Origin: Polyangiaceae bacterium
GTDB lineage: Bacteria; Myxococcota_A; Polyangia; Polyangiales; Polyangiaceae
Length of the DNA stretch: 64,000 nt
Direction: 5' to 3'
Assembly: GCA_016933275.1 (NCBI GenBank)
Contig: JAFGBI010000199.1
Coordinates: forward strand, 1 to 64,000
Shown here: in pieces, positions 51,407-59,300 of the stretch
How the letters are laid out: each line of letters begins with the position of its first letter
Numbering within the stretch: position 1 is the stretch's first letter
Notes under the pieces: generated by a model
What the model saw: the letters and a program-made list of their open reading frames with translations, nothing else
Databases searched by the model: none
What the model was told of the DNA's origin: nothing
Made by a program: the position numbers and the translations under genes

Positions 51407-52777
51407 ATGGTTTCACTGGCGTTCGTCGAAGGGACCCTGGAGATCCGTGGTGTTGCCCAGGGTGACGCGTTGCTGCCGCCGTGCTGCGCGTGGGATTCGC
51501 GCACCGGCTGTTACCGTGCTCGGGCTTGTGACTACGCGGCGACCGTTCTCGCCCTGAAGCGCGCGCACGTGCCCTGCGACGACCGCGCACGGCAGTACAC
51601 GGAGCTTGCCGTCCCGCTCCGGGTCGCGCGGGAGCCTCGGCCGTTCCAGACCGAAGCGCTCGCCGCCTGGATCAGTGCGCGTGGGCGCGGGGTGGTCGTG
51701 CTGCCGACTGGCGCCGGCAAGAGCCACGTCGCCGTGCTGGCGATCGAGGATCGTCGAAGGGCTGCCCTGGTCGTCGCGCCCACTCTCGATCTGGTGCGCC
51801 AGTGGTACGACCTCTTGCGTACGAGCTTCAGTACCGCCATTGGCGTGGTCGGTGGGGGCGAATACGACGTGCGAGAGCTCACGGTGACGACCTACGACAG
51901 CGCGTACCTCCATATGGCGCACCTGGGTGCGCGGTTCGGGCTGATCGTCTTTGACGAGTGCCACCACTTGCCCGGCGCAAGCTACGCGCTTGCCGCGTCG
52001 CTGTGCTTGGCTCCGTACCGGCTGGGGCTCACGGCCACGCCCGAGCGAACGGACGGTCGCGACGCGCTGATCGAGGAGCTCGTCGGTCCCACGGTGTACC
52101 GGCGGGATATCCTCGAGCTCTCGGGCACCTATCTCGCGGACTACGACACCGAGCGCCTCACGGTCGCCCTCGCCCCCGACGAGCGTGTCGAGTACGAGGC
52201 GGCGCGCGCGACCTACCTGGCGTTCGTGCGCCAGCAGGGGATTCGCCTCGGGACGGCCCGGGGGTTCTCGGACTTCATCATGCGGTCAGCCCGGAGCGAC
52301 GCCGGGCAGCGCGCGATGCGCGCGTATCGCCGGCAGCGCGAGCTCGCCTTCGCTGCCCCCGCCAAGCTCGACCTCCTCGCCCACCTGCTGGAGCGCCACG
52401 CGCGGGAACGAACGCTGGTCTTCACTCAGGACAACGCGACCGCCTATCGAATCTCGCGCCAGTTCCTGGTTCCCGCGATCACGCACCAGACCCGGGTGAA
52501 GGAACGGAGCGAGATCCTCGAGCGGTTCGCGAGCGGTGATTACGGCGTGGTCGTCACCAGCAAGGTCCTCAACGAGGGGGTCGATGTCCCGGACGCGAGC
52601 GTCGCGGTCGTGATCAGCGGGAGCGGATCCGTTCGTGAGCACGTGCAGCGTCTCGGCCGGATCCTCCGTCAGCGCGACGGGAAACGGGCGGTCCTCTACG
52701 AGATCGTCACCGCCGACACGGCCGAGGCCTTCACCAGCGCCCGGCGCCGGGACCACGACGCCTACCGAGGGTCGTGA
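51407..52777 (+). CDS. XPB/Rad25-like superfamily 2 DNA helicase
   Basis: A 456-residue helicase related to archaeal XPB. An N-terminal region (1 to about 70) corresponds to the damage-recognition part. Helicase motifs: RPFQTEALAAW, Walker A LPTGAGKS (99-106), VVAPTLDLVRQW, DECHH (183-187, the DEAD/H box), LGLTATPER, then in the second half VFTQDNATAYRI, VVVTSKVLNEGVDVPDASVAVV and QRLGRILRQ (motif VI). A Bax1-like nuclease gene follows after 16 nt, a pairing known from archaea. It probably unwinds damaged DNA for excision repair or a similar process. Confidence 0.9.
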   Translation: MVSLAFVEGTLEIRGVAQGDALLPPCCAWDSRTGCYRARACDYAATVLALKRAHVPCDDRARQYTELAVPLRVAREPRPFQTEALAAWISARGRGVVVLPTGAGKSHVAVLAIEDRRRAALVVAPTLDLVRQWYDLLRTSFSTAIGVVGGGEYDVRELTVTTYDSAYLHMAHLGARFGLIVFDECHHLPGASYALAASLCLAPYRLGLTATPERTDGRDALIEELVGPTVYRRDILELSGTYLADYDTERLTVALAPDERVEYEAARATYLAFVRQQGIRLGTARGFSDFIMRSARSDAGQRAMRAYRRQRELAFAAPAKLDLLAHLLERHARERTLVFTQDNATAYRISRQFLVPAITHQTRVKERSEILERFASGDYGVVVTSKVLNEGVDVPDASVAVVISGSGSVREHVQRLGRILRQRDGKRAVLYEIVTADTAEAFTSARRRDHDAYRGS

Positions 52778-52793
52778 GGCAAGGAGGACCGCG

Positions 52794-54032
52794 ATGCTGA
52801 CCGCCGACCTCGTGCGTGGACGGGTGCAGGGCGGTTGCCTCGTCGTAAGACGGTTCGACGCGCGCCATCGGGCCAGCGCGATCGAGCTCGCGGAGGCAGT
52901 GCTCACGGTCGCTCGGGAGCAGGTCGGGACGACCCGCGAAGAGCTACGGGAGGCATGGGAGGCGTGCGGGCGGGGCGCTGGCGAGCGCAAGCTGCTCCAG
53001 GGCCTGTGCAAGCTCGTCGAGGACGGCGCGTCGTTCACGGAGGCGGACAGCGAGGATTCCGTCGGGCTTCGGCGGGCCGTCTTCCGCCGCGCTTCGGCTG
53101 CGCGTCGCGTCGACGACACCGCGAGCTGGCGCGCTGCCGAGTTCGACCGCGGGGCGGTCCTCGCCAGCGTGGCCGCGGAGCGGGGAACCACCGTTGCGGC
53201 GATCGAGGCGGCGCTCTACGCCGATCTCCGTGGCGCGCAGGCGTTGCTCGCGGTTCCCGCCGAGACCCCAGCCGCACTCGTCGAGCGGTACGAGCGAGCC
53301 AGCGTGCAAGCGGTGCTGTTGCGCGCAGTGCGCGTGGTGGCGGATGTGTGGTGCGGACCACAAGTGGCGCGAGCGATCTTTCACCGGTTGAAGTTTCACC
53401 GACTGCTTCACCAAATCGACCGTATCGACAACGCTGCGTACCGCATCACCATCGACGGCCCGTACAGCCTCTTCGACGCCGTGACCAAGTACGGCCTCGA
53501 GCTCGCCTTGGTGCTGCCCGTGCTCGAGGCGGCCGATCGGCTGGAGCTCGAGGCGGATATCCGTTGGGGGACCGAGCGGCGCCCCCTCGTGTTTCGACAC
53601 TCGGTGCGACACCCACCCCGCGCGGGCGACCAGGAGGTTTCCCGGCTCGGCACCGAAGCCGAGGAGCTGATGGCGGCGTTCCGCGGTCTTGACACCCATT
53701 GGGGGGTCGAGCCCGCGAGCACGGTGCTCGATCTCCCCGGCGCAGGGCTGGTGGTTCCCGACCTCCGCTTCTCGCACCCCGACCTCGAGGGGCCCGTCTT
53801 CCTGGAGGTGCTGGGGTACTGGAGTCGGGCCGCCGTCTGGCGGCGGATCGAGCTGGTGGAGGCGGGACTCCCGTACCGGATCCTGTTCGCCGTCTCGAGC
53901 CGTCTCCGGGTGAGCGAGGAGGTCCTCGAAGAGAGCTACTCCGCCCGGCTCTACGTCTTCAAGGGGATGATGAGCGCGCGCGCGGTGGAGCGCAAGCTCG
54001 AAGCGCTTCTCTCGGACGCTCGTTCGCGTTGA
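52794..54032 (+). CDS. Bax1-like (DUF790) structure-specific nuclease partner of XPB
   Basis: A 412-residue protein of the DUF790 family. The archaeal member Bax1 binds XPB and cuts DNA at junctions. The N-terminus begins MLTADLVRGRVQGGCLVVRRF; the middle has HRLKFHRLLHQIDRIDNAAYRI and LFDAVTKYGLELALVLPVLEAA; the C-terminal PD-(D/E)xK-like nuclease region has GLVVPDLRFSHPDLEGPVF and LEVLGYWSRAA. A strong AAGGAGG (52781-52787) decides the start at 52794. It follows the XPB-like helicase gene by 16 nt and is probably co-transcribed with it as a helicase-nuclease pair. Confidence 0.88.
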   Translation: MLTADLVRGRVQGGCLVVRRFDARHRASAIELAEAVLTVAREQVGTTREELREAWEACGRGAGERKLLQGLCKLVEDGASFTEADSEDSVGLRRAVFRRASAARRVDDTASWRAAEFDRGAVLASVAAERGTTVAAIEAALYADLRGAQALLAVPAETPAALVERYERASVQAVLLRAVRVVADVWCGPQVARAIFHRLKFHRLLHQIDRIDNAAYRITIDGPYSLFDAVTKYGLELALVLPVLEAADRLELEADIRWGTERRPLVFRHSVRHPPRAGDQEVSRLGTEAEELMAAFRGLDTHWGVEPASTVLDLPGAGLVVPDLRFSHPDLEGPVFLEVLGYWSRAAVWRRIELVEAGLPYRILFAVSSRLRVSEEVLEESYSARLYVFKGMMSARAVERKLEALLSDARSR

Positions 54033-54122
54033 CGCCGAGGGCGCCGCGACCGGCGCCCCAGCGACGACGGGACTTTCCTGGATCTTGCCTCGAGCCGCAT
54101 CCCGGCGCGATGCTGTTCGGCA

Positions 54123-56174
54123 ATGACCGAGCCGTTGGCGCCCGAGCGTTCGTTGATGAACCGGTGGTGGCGTTGGGCGATTCTTGGTTTCTTCAGCGCT
54201 TGGGTGGTGGCGGGGATCGACTTCGGGTTGACCGCGGCGGAGTTCCCGGCGGCGGCGAGCGACCTTCGGGGAGCGGTCTTCGTGGTGGCCCTCCTGGCCG
54301 GGCTCTATGCGTTGGTCGCGGTTCCCGTCGCGGCGATAGCGGGCTCGCTCGACGTGCCCAGCGTCACTCGCCGTCTCCCCTCGGCACCGAACCTGGCCGC
54401 AGCATGTCTTTTGGCGCCGTTCAGTGCGCTGGTCATCACGTGCTTCGAGAAGCCGCTATTCGCGGCCAGGATCGAGTTCGAGCGGCCATTGGTGCTCCTT
54501 CGGTTCGTCCTGCTGGCGATGGTGTCGGGTGCGGTCGCTCTCGCGGTCGAGCGGACGTCTCACATCTGCCGGCGCGGCGTCGCTCGCTGGCCGCGCGGCA
54601 CCGCGCTGGGCGCCATCGTCGCCCTGGCGGTCGCGGGGATCCTCCTCCTCGTCTTGGCGCACGTCTCGTTTGCCTCCATCTACCAGTTCGAGGCCGCCGC
54701 GGGGGTGACGGCGTTGGCCGCGCTAGCGATGACAATCGCCCTTCGCCAGCTCGAGCTTGCGCCGTCAAGACGCCTGGGGGGAGCCACCGCGATCGGCGGT
54801 GGGCTCCTGATCCTGCTGGCGGTGTTCGTGCCGGGGACCGCGCGCGAGCACGCCCGTTTCGTCGTGATCGTGCGGGGAGCCGGGAGCGCCACGCTCGCCA
54901 CGTTCGTTCGTGACCTCTTCGATCGCGACGGGGACGGCAGCGCTCCGAGCTGGGTCGGCGGGGTCGATTGCCGCGAGGGCGACGCCGCGGTCGGGCCCGG
55001 TCGCCTCGAGATCCCGGGGGATGGCATCGATCAGGACTGTCGGGGGGGCGACGCGCCGCTGCTCGACCCCCCGAACCATTTCGATCCGGGACCCCCTTGC
55101 GGCCCACGGTCGGAGCGACCGTCGGTTCTCTTCATCGTGGTGGATACGCTGCGTGCCGACGCGGTCAACCCCGAGACGACCCCGAACCTCGTCGAGCTCG
55201 CCGCGGGATCCCAGCGCTTCTCGCGCGCCTACTCGCCGACGAGCACGACGGAGACGACCTTCCCCGCCATGCTCTCCGGGCGCCCGCTCTCGGACACGGG
55301 GGCCCAGAACCCCGTGGTAGACGGCACGTTCGCGGTGGACGCGACGATCGCGGAGCGCTTCCGGGAGGCTGGATATCGCACGGCTGTCTTCAGCGACCTC
55401 GACTTCCACCCGTTCTCGCTGCGTGGGTTCGCCCAGCGGAACCCTTACTGGCGCGACGCCTCGGTGCCGAACGCGAAGCACGATCTTACGACGGTGGCGA
55501 TGGCGCGCGGGGTGCTGGAGTTTCTCTCGGCTGGCGGGCTGCCGGCGTTCGTGTTGATGCACATCGCCGACGTACATGCTCCCTATCGAGCTCCGTCGGC
55601 CTCCGAAGACCGCCGCCGGAACTCGATCGACGCTTACCTCGCTGGCGTTGCGTACGTGGACCATCATTTGGGCGTCTTCTTCCGCAGCCTCCAGCGTCGG
55701 GATCTCCTCGCCGACACGGTCCTGGTGCTGACCGCCGATCACGGCGAAGAGCTCGGCGCGCGCGGTCGCGAGGGACACGGGGCCAACGTCTTCGAGGAGG
55801 GGGTACGGGTTCCCCTCATCGTTTTCGCTCCGGGGTGCCGCGCCGGAGTGTTCGACCAACCCGTGTCGACGACCCGAATCGGGCCCACGCTCGGCGCGCT
55901 TGCTGGGATCCGTGTACCGGGGATCGGGCTCTTCACCCCGACCGAGCTTCCCACCGTCACCGAGGGCGCCAACGAATCGGCGATGCACCTGCAGCGGGCC
56001 GTGATCGTCGCCCGGCACAAACTGATCGTCGACGTCCCCAACGGGGGTAGGATGCTCTTCGACCTCGAGGCCGATCCCGGGGAAACGCGCGACCTCCTTC
56101 GGGTCGAGCCGGACATCGCGGCCACGCTCGAGACCGCCTACCAGCGGTGGCTCGATGCGCCCGGTCGACGGTGA
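54123..56174 (+). CDS. Membrane-anchored alkaline-phosphatase-superfamily enzyme with MopE-type metal motif
   Basis: A 683-residue protein. Residues 1-250 form an N-terminal membrane part of about six spans. A Ca-binding MopE-like motif follows (about 268-308): DRDGDG ... GGVDC ... PGDGIDQDC. The catalytic domain starts VLFIVVDTLRADAVNPETTPN, with DVHAP and VLVLTADHGEELG as metal-site segments. The usual sulfatase CxPxR motif reads TTFPAM, so a Thr is the likely nucleophile, as in phosphotransferases of the LTA-synthase and phosphoethanolamine-transferase type. It is probably a periplasmic phosphotransferase or phosphodiesterase rather than a sulfatase. Confidence 0.85.
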   Translation: MTEPLAPERSLMNRWWRWAILGFFSAWVVAGIDFGLTAAEFPAAASDLRGAVFVVALLAGLYALVAVPVAAIAGSLDVPSVTRRLPSAPNLAAACLLAPFSALVITCFEKPLFAARIEFERPLVLLRFVLLAMVSGAVALAVERTSHICRRGVARWPRGTALGAIVALAVAGILLLVLAHVSFASIYQFEAAAGVTALAALAMTIALRQLELAPSRRLGGATAIGGGLLILLAVFVPGTAREHARFVVIVRGAGSATLATFVRDLFDRDGDGSAPSWVGGVDCREGDAAVGPGRLEIPGDGIDQDCRGGDAPLLDPPNHFDPGPPCGPRSERPSVLFIVVDTLRADAVNPETTPNLVELAAGSQRFSRAYSPTSTTETTFPAMLSGRPLSDTGAQNPVVDGTFAVDATIAERFREAGYRTAVFSDLDFHPFSLRGFAQRNPYWRDASVPNAKHDLTTVAMARGVLEFLSAGGLPAFVLMHIADVHAPYRAPSASEDRRRNSIDAYLAGVAYVDHHLGVFFRSLQRRDLLADTVLVLTADHGEELGARGREGHGANVFEEGVRVPLIVFAPGCRAGVFDQPVSTTRIGPTLGALAGIRVPGIGLFTPTELPTVTEGANESAMHLQRAVIVARHKLIVDVPNGGRMLFDLEADPGETRDLLRVEPDIAATLETAYQRWLDAPGRR

Positions 56175-56224
56175 TGGGTGACGCCGGCCCGTTCGGCTCG
56201 GGTTCGCTCCCTGGATCCAGCGGC

Positions 56225-56509
56225 TCAGTCTTCGTAGTCCACGGCTACCGAGGCGACGCGGAGTGGGATGAGGAACTCCGCGAAGGCGCGGTGCGCCGGG
56301 TGTGCCTGGTAGGCATCGTGGTCAGCCCGGGAATCGAACCGAGCGATCAGCGCGATGTCGTAGGACCGATCCTGCCGCAACCGATCCACGCCAACCTCGA
56401 GCGAGCGGAGTTCGGGGATCTGGCCCTGGAGGGCGAGCAGGCCTTCGCGGACACGGTGGGTGTCCGCGGCCGGGTCCTTCAGCTTGAAGAGGACGACGTG
56501 AGTGAACAT
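56225..56509 (-). CDS. Dabb-family (stress-responsive alpha/beta barrel) protein
   Basis: A 94-residue protein of the Dabb family, small dimeric ferredoxin-like proteins. Key segments are MFTHVVLFKLKDPAA, ALQGQIPELRSLEVGVDRL and YDIALIARFDSRADHDAYQAHPAHRAF. The frame extends a few codons upstream, but the family starts at MFTHVVLF, so ATG 56509 was chosen. It is convergent with the phosphatase-superfamily gene. The molecular role is unknown. Confidence 0.9.
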   Translation of the reverse strand: MFTHVVLFKLKDPAADTHRVREGLLALQGQIPELRSLEVGVDRLRQDRSYDIALIARFDSRADHDAYQAHPAHRAFAEFLIPLRVASVAVDYED

Positions 56510-56613
56510 GGGCCTCGCCGCGATCATGGCTCGCCGCCAGCAGGGACTACCGAGCTTGGCCTCGTCCAACGGCCCTGGACGGGCTCAACGGCCGGGCCGG
56601 TCGGGGAATCTAG

Positions 56614-56686
56614 TGTCCAGGGACAGAATTGAACTGTCGACACGTGGATTTTCAGTCCACTGCTCTACCAACTGAGCTACCTGGAC
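56614..56686 (-). tRNA. tRNA-Phe (anticodon GAA)
   Basis: Read on the minus strand: acceptor GTCCAGG/CCTGGAC, D arm GCTCAGTTGGTAGAGC, anticodon stem GTGGA/TCCAC with loop CTGAAAA (anticodon GAA), and T arm GACAG-TTCAATT-CTGTC. Length is 73 nt with discriminator A. CCA is not encoded. Upstream on the minus strand, at 56722-56742, lies a CTCGGAC/GTCCGAG inverted repeat. Confidence 0.96.
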
Positions 56687-56798
56687 AGCGGACCCCAGAG
56701 AATCCGGGGATCGCTCACCACCTCGGACGCAAGGTGTCCGAGCGAGGGGCCAAGTGTTTAGCCCACGTCACCACCGTTTCGCAACCGCTGAAGGGCGC

Positions 56799-57476
56799 TT
56801 GCGCACCGATTCCCACGGGTCGGCGGGGGGTCTTCGGCTTCTACGACGTCAAGCGGGAAGGGTTGGTTGGCGGTTGGTGGTCTTGGTGTGCGTCCTCGGT
56901 GGCTGCCGAGCCCGCGCCAGGCCTGCGGGGCAGGGGCCATATCCCCTGGCGGCGTCCGCCACTGCCAGCTCGGCGATGGGGACACCGGCCAATTCGCCGA
57001 GTTTCTTGCCAGCGGAGCCGAAGGCGGGGTCCCGGTTCGCCACCGAGACCGCTTGGCGCCTTGCGGGTAGCTTCGATCCCGAGGCGCTGGAAGAGCTAGC
57101 ACTTGGCGAGGGCGCCAGCGGGCTGCTGGAGGGAGCGGAGCTCGGGGGAACAACGGGCCGGATTGCCCTGGCGGCCCTCCCCCACGCTCCGGATGCCGAG
57201 GCCGTGATCGGCGAGGTGTGTGGCTGGCTGACGGTTGCCGAACCGGAGGACGCTGGGCTCCTGCTCGCGGCTGCGCATGGGGTCTTGGCTCGGCCCCCCC
57301 ACGGCAACGAGAGGTACGACGCGGTGGGTGTGGCAAGCTGCACGGTCGCGCTTGGCGCTGCCAGCGTCCGGGGCGATCTCGACCCGCAGCACCGCGATCT
57401 CGGTGTGAGCGCCCTCGCGATGCTGCGTGCCGCGGCCCCGCGCCCGGTCGAAAAAGGGCTATCCTCGGCCCCGTGA
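56799..57476 (+). CDS. Lipoprotein coupled to the PilT-family ATPase
   Basis: A 225-residue protein. RLLRRQAGRVGWRLVVLVCV then LGGC forms a lipoprotein signal with LGGC as the lipobox. The mature part is Ala/Gly/Leu-rich and helical (RLAGSFDPEALEELALGEG; LLLAAAHGVLARPP). I recognise no family. The start is uncertain. TTG 56799 is preceded by GAAGGG and gives a basic n-region; the frame also has GTG at 56754, which would add 15 residues. The stop overlaps the PilT-family GTG as GTGA, so the two are co-translated. Confidence 0.65.
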   Translation: MRTDSHGSAGGLRLLRRQAGRVGWRLVVLVCVLGGCRARARPAGQGPYPLAASATASSAMGTPANSPSFLPAEPKAGSRFATETAWRLAGSFDPEALEELALGEGASGLLEGAELGGTTGRIALAALPHAPDAEAVIGEVCGWLTVAEPEDAGLLLAAAHGVLARPPHGNERYDAVGVASCTVALGAASVRGDLDPQHRDLGVSALAMLRAAAPRPVEKGLSSAP

Positions 57477-58543
57477 GTCCCACCTCTCCGCCGACCCCGT
57501 TCGTTTCCGAGGACTACCTGCGGCAGCTCTTGACGAAGGCCGTCAACGCTGGCGCGCGCGACGTTCACATCAAGGTCGGTCAGCCCCCGGGGGCTCGGGT
57601 GCGCGACGCCATCGTATACTTCCGACTCGACAAGGTCCGCGCTGAAGATACCTCCGAGGTCGCTCGACATCTCATTCGCGACGAGCACGTGCGGAACAAC
57701 CTCGACTCGCTCATGGAGTACGATACATCGTACGCGGTCGAGGGCCTCGGTCGATTTCGCGTCAACATCTACCGCCAGCGAGGGACGCTCTCGGTGGTCA
57801 TGCGTGCGATCCCGATCCGCATCCCGACCTTCGAAGACCTCGGTGCTCCTTCCATCTGTCAACCCCTCGCCGAGAAGGACCGTGGGCTGGTGCTAGTGGT
57901 CGGCGCTGCTGGCAATGGCAAGAGCAGCACCCTGGCCGCGATGGTGGGGCACATGAACCGCTCGATGTCGAGGCACATCGTCACCATCGAAGATCCGATC
58001 GAGTTTCTGCACATCGACGACAAATGCTCGGTCAGCCAGCGTGAGATCGGCCTCGACACGCAGAGCTTCGCCAGCGCGCTTCGCGCCGCCCTCCGGCAGG
58101 ACCCCGACGTCATCCAGGTCGGGGAAATCCGCGACGGAGAGACCATGGAGATCGCGCTGAAGGCTGCCGAGACCGGCCACTTGGTGCTCTCGACGCTCCA
58201 CACTCCCGACGTGGCGAGGACGATGAACCGCATCATTGCCCTCGCCGAGCGTGACTCCGATGACGTCCGCGAGCGAGTTGCCGATTCGATCCAGGGGATC
58301 ATCGCCCAGCGGCTCCTGCCGCGCGCGGATGGGCAGGGGCTGGTGCTGGCCGCCGAGGTGCTCATCGCCACCGGCTCGGTTCGCGAGACGATCAAACGAC
58401 CTCAGGGAAACCCGCCACTGAAAGAGCTGATGGAGAACGGTGGCGACATGTACGGGATGCAGACGTTCGAGATGCACATCAAGCAGCTGGTCCGTGAGGG
58501 GTACCTCGAGCGGGAAGTGGCTCGCGCCGCGATGGGCTTCTGA
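57473..58543 (+). CDS. PilT/PilU-family type IV pilus retraction ATPase
   Basis: A 356-residue GspE-superfamily ATPase of PilT length. Landmarks are Walker A VVGAAGNGKSSTLAAM (about 143-158), the Asp box VTIEDPIEFLH, Walker B PDVIQVGEIRDGETM, the His box TGHLVLSTLHTPDV and the C-terminal QRLLPRADGQGLVLAAE region. It lacks the N-terminal domain of PilB extension ATPases. It probably drives pilus retraction in twitching or social motility. The GTG start at 57473 overlaps the lipoprotein stop (GTGA). It is far from the prepilin genes at 33-37 kb. The AIRAG helix of PilT reads AALRQDPD-type here. Confidence 0.92.
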   Translation: MSPTSPPTPFVSEDYLRQLLTKAVNAGARDVHIKVGQPPGARVRDAIVYFRLDKVRAEDTSEVARHLIRDEHVRNNLDSLMEYDTSYAVEGLGRFRVNIYRQRGTLSVVMRAIPIRIPTFEDLGAPSICQPLAEKDRGLVLVVGAAGNGKSSTLAAMVGHMNRSMSRHIVTIEDPIEFLHIDDKCSVSQREIGLDTQSFASALRAALRQDPDVIQVGEIRDGETMEIALKAAETGHLVLSTLHTPDVARTMNRIIALAERDSDDVRERVADSIQGIIAQRLLPRADGQGLVLAAEVLIATGSVRETIKRPQGNPPLKELMENGGDMYGMQTFEMHIKQLVREGYLEREVARAAMGF

Positions 58544-58627
58544 CGCGCTCATCGATCTCGGTCGGGTGCCCGCGGCCCCGACTGGCGGGACGGTCCGTTG
58601 TCTGCCGTCGAGGTGTCGGAGTGCGGC

Positions 58628-59200
58628 TCAACGCCGACGCGCGAGGGCCTCGCGCACGAACACCCGCGCTTCATCGACGGAGCGGCCGACGAGTTGGTGC
58701 ACCGCACCCGCTTCCGGATCGACGAGACTGGGCAGGATTGGGCTCGGGGCCAGTCGGGCGATCCCTCGATCATCGGGGCGCACCGGGTAATGGCCCTGAG
58801 CGCGACCCGTCACCACGTGTACCTTTCCCGGGTTCTCGCGGAGGAACAGCAAGGTGTGGGCGCCCTGTCGGAGCTCGGCCTCGCCGTGGACGATCTGGCC
58901 CCGGTCACCGATCCTGCCGCCCAGGGTCTTCACCTCGGCCTCGGCGTCTTCAGCGCCGAAGAGCGCCTCGTCCACCACCAACCGGGTGAAGCTCACGATG
59001 CGACGGGATCCGGCGATCATTTCCCAGCGGGAGCTCCTGGTCACGGGGGTTCCGAAGACGATCCGGTGGCTCTTCGTGACAAGCTCGTCGAGCGTGAGCG
59101 CCTTGGCGGTCGAGGCTGCGGAGGGGCGAACGAGGAGAGCCGTCAGGCTCAGCCCGACCAGGGATCCCAGGGCCTGCCGCCGACCGATTGCATCATCCAT
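58628..59200 (-). CDS. Exported protein with twin-arginine-like signal
   Basis: A 190-residue protein. The N-terminus GRRQALGSLVGLSLTALLV is a Tat-like or Sec signal (an RR pair without the full consensus). The mature part is of unknown family, with ALTLDELVTKSHRIVFGTPV and SFTRLVVDEALFGAEDAEAE, and a C-terminal helix VDEARVFVREALARRR. The pattern VxxSHRIVxGxV resembles small periplasmic proteins of myxobacteria that lie near proteases, but I cannot name it. It is convergent with the PilT-family gene and divergent from glnD. Confidence 0.7.
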   Translation of the reverse strand: MDDAIGRRQALGSLVGLSLTALLVRPSAASTAKALTLDELVTKSHRIVFGTPVTRSSRWEMIAGSRRIVSFTRLVVDEALFGAEDAEAEVKTLGGRIGDRGQIVHGEAELRQGAHTLLFLRENPGKVHVVTGRAQGHYPVRPDDRGIARLAPSPILPSLVDPEAGAVHQLVGRSVDEARVFVREALARRR

Positions 59201-59300
59201 CGGGGTCGAGCGTACCACAGGTTCCTCGCTTCCACCCGACCCCTCTGGATCCGCGCCCCCGGGCGCTATATGTACCCCCATCACCACGCTCGGATCCCCC

